Part shown: piece by piece, positions 1 to 5,847 of the stretch
How positions within the stretch are numbered: the first letter of the stretch is position 1
Layout: each line of letters starts with the position of its first letter
Made by a program: the position numbers and the translations under genes
NCBI GenBank assembly: GCA_011170385.1
Contig: DUFE01000096.1
Coordinates: 1 to 12,481, forward strand
Reading direction: 5' to 3'
DNA from: Dehalococcoidia bacterium
GTDB lineage: Bacteria; Chloroflexota; Dehalococcoidia; Dehalococcoidales; W693
DNA length: 12,481 bases
The notes under the pieces: model-generated
What the model saw: only the letters and a program-made list of their open reading frames with translations
Database searches by the model: none
What the model was told of the DNA's origin: nothing

Positions 1-1
1 C

Positions 2-565
2 AATCAGGGTGGAACTAAGGCTGGCTTTGACATTCGCTTCAAGCTGTTTTTGGTGATAATGGCAGTATTTACCCTGGGCAATTCCAGCGACTTCTTCGTC
101 ATACTGCGGGCGCAGGACCTGGAAGCTCCACTGGTGCAGGTTACACTGATGCTGGTACTGTTCAATATTGCCTATGCTGCCGTATCCTGGCCGGCGGGCA
201 GACTTTCGGATAGGATGGGTAGAAAGCGCGTTATCACCATCGGCTGGGCAATCTATGCGCTGGTCTACCTCGGCTTCGCCGTTTCCAACAGCCTGTGGCA
301 GATATGGCTGCTCTTTGCCGCTTATGGTATATACTATGGCATAGTGGAGGGGGTGGCGAGGGCTTTTGTCGCCGACCTGGTGCCAGTCGAGAAGAGAGGT
401 ACTGCTTATGGCTTTTATCACGGTGTCGTCGGGATGATGTTGCTACCGGCAAGCCTGGTCGCCGGCTGGTTATGGGAAGCGATCAATCCGGCGGCTCCGT
501 TCTACTTCGGTGCCGGTCTGGCTTTCCTGGCGATGCTGGGGCTGATAATAATGGTGAGAGAGTAG
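2..565 (+). CDS. MFS transporter, C-terminal half (partial, 5' end outside window)
   Basis: This is the end of a Major Facilitator Superfamily inner-membrane transporter. The frame is open from base 2, so the first ATG (base 50) is internal and the true start lies upstream of the window. The 187 visible residues contain about five to six hydrophobic helices. One loop carries the MFS motif-A pattern (GRLSDRMGRKR, about residues 63-73), which recurs in the loop between helices 8 and 9 of MFS proteins. A further loop, VPVEKRGTAYG, is also typical of the C-terminal half. The protein ends shortly after the last helix (VRE). The substrate cannot be told from this half. The gene converges on panC with only 19 bp between stop codons, and no convincing terminator lies there. 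The family call is secure; the function is open. Confidence 0.88.
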   Translation, partial: NQGGTKAGFDIRFKLFLVIMAVFTLGNSSDFFVILRAQDLEAPLVQVTLMLVLFNIAYAAVSWPAGRLSDRMGRKRVITIGWAIYALVYLGFAVSNSLWQIWLLFAAYGIYYGIVEGVARAFVADLVPVEKRGTAYGFYHGVVGMMLLPASLVAGWLWEAINPAAPFYFGAGLAFLAMLGLIIMVRE

Positions 566-584
566 GGGGTAGGGAGTAGAGACT

Positions 585-1418
585 CTATTCCAGCACAACA
601 TTATCGATAAGCCTCGTCTTTCCAATCTTCACCGCCAGTGAGACCAGCGCCGGCGGTTTTATTTCTTTTAGCTCTTCCAAAGTATCATTGTCGGAAATGG
701 AGATATAATCGATAGTTGCCAGCGGTTCTTTTCCGATGAGCTTTGCCATCTGGTTGCGCAACTTTCCGGCGTCTCTTTCACCCTGCGACCAAAATCCCTG
801 CGCTAGCATAAGCGCCCTGTATAACACGGGCGCCGCCTGCCTCTCATCGTGATTGAGATAACTGTTACGACTGCTCAACGCTAGCCCGTCTTCTTCGCGC
901 ACTGTGGGCAGAACGACCACCTCGAGGTTCATATCGAGGTCGGCGACCATTTTTTTAATCACGATTGCCTGCTGGGCGTCCTTTTGCCCAAAGTATACCC
1001 TGGTCGGCTGCACGATGTTGAACAGCTTGGTGACCACCGTGGTGACGCCGGTAAAATGCCCGGGGCGGGAAGCCCCTTCTAGCCGTCGTGTCAGCTTATC
1101 AACTTCAACGCAGCTGCTGAAGACGGGTGGATACATTTCGTCTGCCGGAGGCGCGAAAACAACATCAACGTTTTCCTTCTTCAGCAGAGACAGGTCGCCT
1201 TCCATGTCTCTGGGATATGAATCCAGGTCTTCGCTGGGAGAGAACTGGGTGGGATTGACGAAGATGCTGACTGCCACCGAGGCGTTTTCGGCTCTGGCGC
1301 GGCGGACAAGGGATAAATGCCCCTCATGGAGATAGCCCATCGTCGGTACAAAGCCAAGAGGTTCGGGCAGCGTTGTCCTGATTCTCCTGAACTCAGCGAT
1401 AGTTTCGAGGACTTTCAT
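585..1418 (-). CDS. panC: Pantothenate synthetase (pantoate--beta-alanine ligase)
   Basis: PanC joins pantoate and beta-alanine to make pantothenate, using ATP through a pantoyl-adenylate, in the cytoplasm. The 277-residue length fits the family. Visible motifs are the HIGH-like nucleotide site PTMGYLHEGH (25-34), FVNPTQF (53-59), RPGHFTGV (about 118-125), FGQKDAQQ (143-150; most relatives have GEKD or GEKDYQQ here) and the KMSKS-like loop LSSRNSYL (181-188). The chosen ATG starts exactly at the family N-terminus (MKVLETI). The frame is open further upstream to 1577, but that extension would run inside panB and has no family similarity. It is the last gene of the pan operon, 10 bp behind panB, and is presumably co-transcribed from the leader at 3742-3914. 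Confidence 0.97.
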   Translation of the reverse strand: MKVLETIAEFRRIRTTLPEPLGFVPTMGYLHEGHLSLVRRARAENASVAVSIFVNPTQFSPSEDLDSYPRDMEGDLSLLKKENVDVVFAPPADEMYPPVFSSCVEVDKLTRRLEGASRPGHFTGVTTVVTKLFNIVQPTRVYFGQKDAQQAIVIKKMVADLDMNLEVVVLPTVREEDGLALSSRNSYLNHDERQAAPVLYRALMLAQGFWSQGERDAGKLRNQMAKLIGKEPLATIDYISISDNDTLEELKEIKPPALVSLAVKIGKTRLIDNVVLE

Positions 1419-1428
1419 AGAAATGTAA

Positions 1429-2253
1429 TTAAAGCTCGGCAAGGATGCTTTCGTCCATCGGAAAGCTCTGGGCTTCGGTGGGGAAGATGCCTTTTTCAAC
1501 CTCGTCTTTATATTCTGCAATAGCTTTTGACATAACGCCTGCCAGTTTAGCGTATTGCCTGGAATGCTTGGGGACAAAATCGGTAAAGAGACCGAGCATA
1601 TCGCTTATCACCTGCACCTGCCCGTCGCAGCCTGCTCCGGCGCCGATGCCGATAGTGGGGATGCTTATTCTCTTGCTGATAAGACCGGCAAGTGCAGCGG
1701 GAATGGTCTCCAGCACAATGGCGAAGGCTCCGGCTTCCTCAAGCGAATGGGCGTCTGCAAGCAGCTTTCTGGCTGTCTCCAGGCTCTTGCCCTGTATTTT
1801 AAAACCTCCGAGCTGATTTATAGACTGGGGGGTAAGACCGATATGCCCCATAACCGGTATGCCGCAATTGACAATATCATTGACCTTATCGGCGACATTA
1901 ACGCCACCTTCCAGCTTTACCGCTTGGGCACCGCCTTCCTGGATGAAGCGGGCGGTATTATACAGAGCGTCTTCGGTGCTGACATGATAGGTCATAAAGG
2001 GCATATCGCCGATAACCAGTGCATTTTTAACGCCTCTGGCAACGGCTTTTGTGTGGTGCAACATTTCATCCATCGTTACCGGTATGGTAGAACCGTAGCC
2101 CAGCACAACCGTTCCTAGGCTGTCACCGACCAGAATCAGGGGCACTCCCGCCTCGTCGATTATTTTAGCCGTGCTGTAGTCGTAGGCGGTGAGCATGGCG
2201 ATCTTTTCGCCCTTTTTCTTCATCTCCTTTATCCGGTTGATGCTAACACGCAT
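1429..2253 (-). CDS. panB: 3-methyl-2-oxobutanoate hydroxymethyltransferase (ketopantoate hydroxymethyltransferase)
   Basis: PanB transfers a hydroxymethyl group from 5,10-methylene-tetrahydrofolate to ketoisovalerate, making ketopantoate, the first committed step of pantothenate synthesis. The 274-residue protein is a (beta/alpha)8 barrel of ordinary length. Metal-binding and catalytic residues known in the family are present: D44 in VGDSLG, D83 in DMPF, E115 in KLEGG and E182 in ETIPA. The conserved TAYDYSTAKIIDEAG (22-36), GHIGLTPQ (136-143) and IGIGAG stretches are also intact. The ATG start lies 10 bp after the panD stop, and 10 bp separate its own stop from panC, consistent with one transcript. 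No oddities are seen. Confidence 0.98.
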   Translation of the reverse strand: MRVSINRIKEMKKKGEKIAMLTAYDYSTAKIIDEAGVPLILVGDSLGTVVLGYGSTIPVTMDEMLHHTKAVARGVKNALVIGDMPFMTYHVSTEDALYNTARFIQEGGAQAVKLEGGVNVADKVNDIVNCGIPVMGHIGLTPQSINQLGGFKIQGKSLETARKLLADAHSLEEAGAFAIVLETIPAALAGLISKRISIPTIGIGAGAGCDGQVQVISDMLGLFTDFVPKHSRQYAKLAGVMSKAIAEYKDEVEKGIFPTEAQSFPMDESILAEL

Positions 2254-2263
2254 TGAAGTCTCC

Positions 2264-2641
2264 TTACGGTAAAAGTGCCTCTATACTTCGTCTGGTTTCG
2301 ATAATCCTGTTGCTATTGTTGACATAAACCAGCTTGGGCAGAAAATCGGCGGCTTCGCTTTCCTCTACCTGGCAGTAGGCGAGGATGATAACGGTATCGC
2401 CCTTCTTTGCCAGACGGGCAGAGGCGCCGTTGAGGTAGATTTCGCCACTTTCGCTTCTGCCCTCGATAGCGTAGGTGGTGAAACGAACGCCGTTGTTGAG
2501 ATTAAGCACGTGCACCTGCTCGTAGGGGAGGATATCGGCTTCTATCATAAGCCTTTTATCTATAGTGATGCTGCCCTCGTATTCCAGGTTCAGATTGGTA
2601 ATGCGGGCACGGTGGATTTTGCTCTTAAGCATCGTTCTCAT
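2264..2641 (-). CDS. panD: Aspartate 1-decarboxylase proenzyme
   Basis: PanD decarboxylates aspartate to beta-alanine. It is made as a proenzyme that self-cleaves at a Gly-Ser bond, and the serine becomes the catalytic pyruvoyl group. Here that bond is G23-S24 in YEGSITID. Other active-site positions known from E. coli are preserved: K8, R53, T56, Y57 and the NGASAR loop. The length (125 aa) is normal. The start is supported by a strong Shine-Dalgarno (AGGAGGAG, complement of 2650-2657) 8 nt before the ATG, and by the family N-terminus RTMLKSKIHRA. It sits between the small membrane peptide gene and panB, and supplies beta-alanine to PanC in the same operon. Confidence 0.98.
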   Translation of the reverse strand: MRTMLKSKIHRARITNLNLEYEGSITIDKRLMIEADILPYEQVHVLNLNNGVRFTTYAIEGRSESGEIYLNGASARLAKKGDTVIILAYCQVEESEAADFLPKLVYVNNSNRIIETRRSIEALLP

Positions 2642-2693
2642 ATTTATATCTCCTCCTGCATATTTAGTTTAGCTAACGCTAAATCGGCCGGGG

Positions 2694-2831
2694 CTACACC
2701 TCCGTCGTGGTGGTAAGATAGTAAAAATATCCAATAAATAAACCGAGAGCAAATATCAGATGCCATTCGTAAAATAGCCAGTCCCAGAAATCCCTGTAGA
2801 TTTTATTCGGTTCGTTGTTATCCATTCTCAT
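2694..2831 (-). CDS. Small single-span membrane protein, 45 aa, in the pan operon (unrecognised)
   Basis: This short frame runs from ATG at 2831 to TAG at 2694 and fills the 230-bp gap between the DUF2520 gene and panD. The peptide has a charged, aromatic N-terminal part (MRMDNNEPNK, then IYRDFWDWLFYEWH), one hydrophobic span of about 16 residues (roughly 24-39, HLIFALGLFIGYFYYL) and a threonine-rich tail ending TTTTEV. An AGGA Shine-Dalgarno lies 8 nt before the ATG. A second ATG at codon 3 is possible. No function is recognised. The positional evidence (reasonable ribosome site, correct strand, membrane-like composition, no overlap with neighbours) supports a real gene. An amphipathic segment plus one helix could fit a membrane anchor or a small regulator, which is speculation. 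Confidence 0.6.
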   Translation of the reverse strand: MRMDNNEPNKIYRDFWDWLFYEWHLIFALGLFIGYFYYLTTTTEV

Positions 2832-2871
2832 AGCTCAAATCCTGCTGAATAGAACGTATCTACTCCCGGTT

Positions 2872-3741
2872 TTACTTAATAAGCAAAGCTTCAAGCTCTT
2901 CAGCCTGCCTGTCGTCAATTTTGCCTTTTGCCCGGGCGATGGGGATGGTTTTTAACCCTAACTCGCGATAGGTAGATACCAGATTCGGGGTGGTTTTCTG
3001 TAGTGCCGAAAGATGCTTGCTAACGGTACCTGTATCGCCGCGTGCAATAGGCCCGGTGAGGCACCGTGGGATGCCTATGGTATCTATATTATTGATCGTG
3101 CCCCGAAGGATTGGTATCAATGCTTTGATAGCCTGCTCCCGTGGAATGCCGAAGTTCTGCCAAAGGTCGGTAGCTATCTTAACCAGCGTAACCAGGTAGT
3201 TGCAGGCGAAGACCGCTGCAGTATGGTAAATCACTTTGTCATCTGGTTTTATCTCGATATAGCGCCCGCGGAGGGCAGTTGCCATGCTTTTAAGTATGCC
3301 CAGCAGCGGCTCATCAGCCTCTATGGTGAATGTGGTGCCCGGTATATTGTCTGTAGGCTGACTGGTAATGGCGAAGGTTTGCAGGGGGTGAAAAACGCCG
3401 ACAGTAGCCCCGGCTTTCCTTGCCGACTCGATAATTTCGGTGGAGTGTGCACCACTGCAATGGACGACATATTGCCCCGTATGCCACTTCAGTTGAGAAG
3501 CTACAGGAGCGATAACGTCGTCCGGGGTGGTTATAAAAACAAGCTCGACGTTATCGGCGGTTTCCTGGTTGTTACTACATGGTTTACAATCTTTAATAAC
3601 CCTTGCCAGCCTTCTGGCTGATTCTAGGCTGCGGCTGGATACGGCTGTTACTGGAAAACCCTTGATGTTCAAGCTTGTAGCCAGAGCAGTGGCTACCGTT
3701 CCAGCGCCGATGAAACCAATTTTAATGATATCGTTTATCAT
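2872..3741 (-). CDS. Rossmann-fold / DUF2520 protein, probable PanG-type ketopantoate reductase
   Basis: This 289-residue protein has an N-terminal NAD(P)-binding Rossmann domain (IKIGFIGAGTVATAL, with GxGxxA at 12-17) and a helical C-terminal DUF2520 domain. Conserved landmarks are HCSGA (94-98), HPLQTF (118-123), YHTAAVFACNYLV (162-174) and TGPIARGD (219-226). It is the first gene of the pan operon. No panE or ilvC gene is in the window, and reduction of ketopantoate to pantoate is the only pathway step otherwise missing here. PanG, described as an alternative ketopantoate reductase in Francisella and Enterococcus, is to my recollection of this family and is also linked to pan genes. The Rossmann/DUF2520 call is strong; the reaction is inferred. 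The ATG directly follows a terminator-like U-tract, and its best Shine-Dalgarno lies in the preceding hairpin. Confidence 0.85.
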   Translation of the reverse strand: MINDIIKIGFIGAGTVATALATSLNIKGFPVTAVSSRSLESARRLARVIKDCKPCSNNQETADNVELVFITTPDDVIAPVASQLKWHTGQYVVHCSGAHSTEIIESARKAGATVGVFHPLQTFAITSQPTDNIPGTTFTIEADEPLLGILKSMATALRGRYIEIKPDDKVIYHTAAVFACNYLVTLVKIATDLWQNFGIPREQAIKALIPILRGTINNIDTIGIPRCLTGPIARGDTGTVSKHLSALQKTTPNLVSTYRELGLKTIPIARAKGKIDDRQAEELEALLIK

Positions 3742-3778
3742 AAAAACAAAACACCTTCTCCGATACAGCAGAGAAGGT
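3741..3778 (-). terminator. Intrinsic terminator-like hairpin (attenuator) that also holds the Shine-Dalgarno
   Basis: On the minus-strand RNA, ACCUUCUC (complement of 3771-3778) pairs perfectly with GAGAAGGU (3753-3760) around a 10-nt loop. GUUUUGUUUUU follows and runs straight into the ATG of the DUF2520 gene. This is a typical rho-independent terminator placed directly before a start codon, so it is an attenuator rather than an end-of-operon signal. The only Shine-Dalgarno-like run before that ATG (GGAGAAGG) is the 3' arm of the stem, so the folded hairpin could also block translation. Confidence 0.8.
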
Positions 3779-3792
3779 TTTAAAAAACCACT

Positions 3793-3822
3793 GCCGTCTC
3801 GGTCGTTTCCGATCCAAGCGAC
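3793..3822 (-). ncRNA. pan RNA motif, second (downstream) hairpin
   Basis: Read on the minus strand, GUCG (3822-3819) pairs with CGGC (3796-3793), CUUGG (3818-3814) with CCGAG (3802-3798), and UCG (3812-3810) with CGA (3805-3803), closed by a GAAA tetraloop. One adenosine is bulged on the 5' side (3813) and one on the 3' side (3797), and exactly five base pairs separate them. This two-bulged-A stem is how I recall the pan motif, found upstream of pan genes in Chloroflexi, Firmicutes and Deltaproteobacteria, usually in tandem. The base of this stem competes with an alternative pairing to the terminator loop. Confidence 0.8.
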
Positions 3823-3845
3823 CCGTATAAATATATCGACAGTTC

Positions 3846-3871
3846 AGCTCACCGCCCGTGGGTCGGTGGCT
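3846..3871 (-). ncRNA. pan RNA motif, first (upstream) hairpin
   Basis: On the minus strand, AGC (3871-3869) pairs with GCU (3848-3846), CACCG (3868-3864) with CGGUG (3854-3850), and CC with GG around a CACG loop. Adenosines at 3863 (5' side) and 3849 (3' side) are bulged, again separated by five base pairs. The geometry matches the second hairpin although the paired sequences differ, which is the pattern expected of a conserved structure. It begins about 8 nt after the predicted transcription start. Confidence 0.8.
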
Positions 3872-3885
3872 TGGGTTATAGATTT

Positions 3886-3914
3886 ATTTTAGTATTATAG
3901 TATAAGCGTGTCAA
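3886..3914 (-). promoter_or_regulatory. Sigma70-type promoter of the pan operon
   Basis: The minus strand reads TTGACA (complement of 3909-3914), a 17-nt spacer, then TAAAAT (3886-3891). The start would fall near 3879, giving a leader of roughly 138 nt. A second TATAAT-like hexamer lies in the spacer (3894-3899) but has no -35 at a suitable distance. The upstream stretch 3915-3998, back to the surE stop, holds no gene; it has an AT-rich imperfect palindrome around 3964-3983 of unknown meaning. Confidence 0.75.
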
Positions 3915-3998
3915 GAATATATCATATCTGTTATTGATGTTACATTGAGGGGTGGCGGGTGGTTATAGATATAGCTATAGATAGGGGGCGAGCTCCTG

Positions 3999-4790
3999 CT
4001 AATCCCCCTTTTCTTTATAGCGAAGCTCCTGAAACAACTCGGAACAAATTTTACCGTTGATTCCTGCAGGGGACTTACCGAACAAAATGGCGTGAAGTGG
4101 AGTGATGGAAATATAATCCTGCTCTAATGCCTGGATATCCGTGTTTTCACCCGTATTGTTATTGAGCTTCTGGCGCACCAGCCAGTAATACTCACGCCGA
4201 CCATCATGCCCCTCTTTTACCGTGTCTATATGAGTCTTGTGAGCGCAATCTGTAATCTTTATGCCCTTTATCTCCGATAGCGGCAGGTCTGGCAGGTTAA
4301 CGTTGAGAAATATATCCGACGGCAGGATCTTATTGTCGAGTTTCCCAGCCAGCAGCGCGGTCAATCTAGTGGCATTGCCGAGGTGGGGACTGTTTTTAAC
4401 GGCAATCGAAACGGCGATGGCGGGTATACCGCGAAGGTAACCCTGTAGGGCGGCGCCTACCGTTCCCGAAATGAGAACATCGTCACCCAAGTTAAGACCC
4501 TGGTTTATTCCGGAAACGACCAGAGCCACCTTATCATCGATAGGCTTGCCAAGAGCCAGAATAACGCTGTCGGAGCCAGTGCCCTCCACGGAATAGGCTT
4601 CAACGCCTGGAACCGACGGTTTTACCTTCTGGACTCTTAAAGGCTGGCGCAGGGTAATGGCGGTACCACTGGCGCTCTGCTCTCTATCGGGGGCGGCGAC
4701 GACTATGTCGGCGGCGCTCTTCAGCTCCCTGACCAGAGCCCACAGCTCGGCGGAGGTTATGCCGTCATCGTTAGTTACCAGTATATTCAT
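3999..4790 (-). CDS. surE: 5'/3'-nucleotidase SurE
   Basis: SurE is a metal-dependent phosphatase that dephosphorylates nucleoside monophosphates; some members also act on short polyphosphate. Metal-binding residues known from the family are visible: D8 and D9 in NDDG, S39 in APDREQSASG (33-42) and N96 in SGINQG (93-98), followed by SGTVGAA (108-114). The 263-residue length is usual. The sequence GTGSDS replaces the commoner GTPADC. The start is fixed by the family N-terminus (MNILVTNDDG) although no strong Shine-Dalgarno precedes it. It is divergent from metF and upstream of the pan leader on the same strand, with no clear terminator between, so readthrough into the pan promoter region is possible. 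Confidence 0.97.
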   Translation of the reverse strand: MNILVTNDDGITSAELWALVRELKSAADIVVAAPDREQSASGTAITLRQPLRVQKVKPSVPGVEAYSVEGTGSDSVILALGKPIDDKVALVVSGINQGLNLGDDVLISGTVGAALQGYLRGIPAIAVSIAVKNSPHLGNATRLTALLAGKLDNKILPSDIFLNVNLPDLPLSEIKGIKITDCAHKTHIDTVKEGHDGRREYYWLVRQKLNNNTGENTDIQALEQDYISITPLHAILFGKSPAGINGKICSELFQELRYKEKGD

Positions 4791-4866
4791 AAAGATTTAA
4801 CCCTGGAATTGAGTTTAGCACGATGTGGGTGGATGCGACAAATAGCGGGTATTTACAGTGGAATTC

Positions 4867-4895
4867 TTGATGAAGCGGTTGCTATGTGGTATTAT
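4867..4895 (+). promoter_or_regulatory. Sigma70-type promoter of metF-queA
   Basis: TTGATG (4867-4872), a 17-nt spacer and TATTAT (4890-4895) form a good promoter with a predicted start near 4902, about 39 nt before metF. It lies in the 150-bp intergenic region shared with divergent surE. For surE I see only a weak candidate on the other strand (TTGTCG, 18 nt, TAAACT). Confidence 0.65.
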
Positions 4896-4940
4896 GTCGC
4901 ACTGGCTTTATAGCCTGACGGTATATAAAGGAGGGATTAA

Positions 4941-5813
4941 TTGATAAGGAAGATATCGGATATACTGGCGGAGAAAGAGATGACATACTCGTTCGAGTTT
5001 TTTCCGCCGAAGACGGAAAAGGGAGTAGAAAAGCTTTTCGAGGTTGCTGGTGAATACAAAGAACTTAATCCTGACTGGTTTACGGTAACATATGGAGCCG
5101 GGGGCTCGACCAGGGAGCTCACCATGGAGCTTGTCGATCAGTTCCAGAAGCGTTTCGGCGTGCCGACGATGCATCACTTCACCTGCGTTGGTCATAGCAA
5201 GGATGAGCTGGCGAATATAATCGAGGAAATGAAGAGGAGAAATATCTGCAATATACTGGCTCTGCGGGGCGATCCACCGGCTGGCGTGGAAAACTGGGAG
5301 CCGGCTCCTAATGGACTGGAGTACAGCTACCAGCTGGTAGAGCTGATAAGAGAGCACAACGGTTTCTTCAGCGTGGGTGTTGCCGGTTTCCCCGAAGGCC
5401 ATATAGACTGCCCGGACAAAGAAACGGATACCAAACACCTGAAAATGAAGATAGACGCCGGCAGTGATTTCGTGATAACGCAGCTATTCTTCGACAACAA
5501 AGATTATTTCGACTATGTAAATCGGTTAAAGGCAGCCAGCATCGGTGTAAAAGTGCTGCCCGGGATTCTCCCGATAACAGATTATAAAAAACTGATAAGG
5601 TTCTGCGCGGGGTGTGGAGCGACCATACCAAAGAGGGTACACGATATCTTCCGGCCCATTGACGGTGACGAAGAGGCGACATATAAAGCCGGTATAGATT
5701 TTGTCATCGAGCAGTGCAACGAATTGCTGGACGGCGGTGCGCCGGGTTTGCATTTCTATACACTGAATAAGCTGGATCCGGTAAGAGAGGTGCTGGGCAA
5801 AATCAGGCGTTAG
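4941..5813 (+). CDS. metF: Methylenetetrahydrofolate reductase
   Basis: MetF reduces 5,10-methylene-THF to 5-methyl-THF for methionine synthesis, and in some anaerobes for the Wood-Ljungdahl methyl branch. The 290-residue TIM barrel has the catalytic glutamate E19 in SFEFFPPKT (17-25), TYGAGGSTRE (50-59), the flavin-site D111 in LRGDPP, Q171 in ITQLFFD, and LPGILPITDY near 197-206. The start is TTG at 4941. It is chosen because AAGGAGG (4928-4934) lies 6 nt upstream and the encoded N-terminus (RKISDILAEKE) matches family length; the first ATG (4980) would remove the first helix. It is the single-domain bacterial type, with no MetV-like zinc protein beside it. queA follows after 34 bp, probably on the same transcript. 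Confidence 0.97.
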   Translation: MIRKISDILAEKEMTYSFEFFPPKTEKGVEKLFEVAGEYKELNPDWFTVTYGAGGSTRELTMELVDQFQKRFGVPTMHHFTCVGHSKDELANIIEEMKRRNICNILALRGDPPAGVENWEPAPNGLEYSYQLVELIREHNGFFSVGVAGFPEGHIDCPDKETDTKHLKMKIDAGSDFVITQLFFDNKDYFDYVNRLKAASIGVKVLPGILPITDYKKLIRFCAGCGATIPKRVHDIFRPIDGDEEATYKAGIDFVIEQCNELLDGGAPGLHFYTLNKLDPVREVLGKIRR

Positions 5814-5847
5814 ATATACCGGGTGCAACTGTTCTATAATACTGCTG

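Noticed and set aside
50..565. ATG at base 50 as the start of the MFS gene
   Set aside because: The frame is open back to base 2 with membrane-protein-like sequence and the N-terminal six helices are missing, so the gene is cut by the window edge.
566..590. Inverted repeat between the MFS gene and panC as a bidirectional terminator
   Set aside because: The symmetric stretch TAGAGACTCTA leaves no real loop and has no U-tract.
1419..1577. A longer panC starting at 1577
   Set aside because: The extra 53 residues lie within panB in another frame and have no family similarity; the true family N-terminus begins at 1418.
3013..3621. A 202-codon open frame on the plus strand opposite the DUF2520 gene
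   Set aside because: It is antisense to a well-supported conserved gene and shows no recognisable domain.
3742..3880. T-box, SAM, cobalamin or THF riboswitch in the pan leader
   Set aside because: None of the conserved cores of those classes that I know is present; the two-bulged-A hairpins fit the pan motif better.
3950..3998. AT-rich palindromic stretch after surE as a terminator
   Set aside because: The imperfect palindrome around 3964-3983 lacks a GC-rich stem and a following U-tract on either strand.
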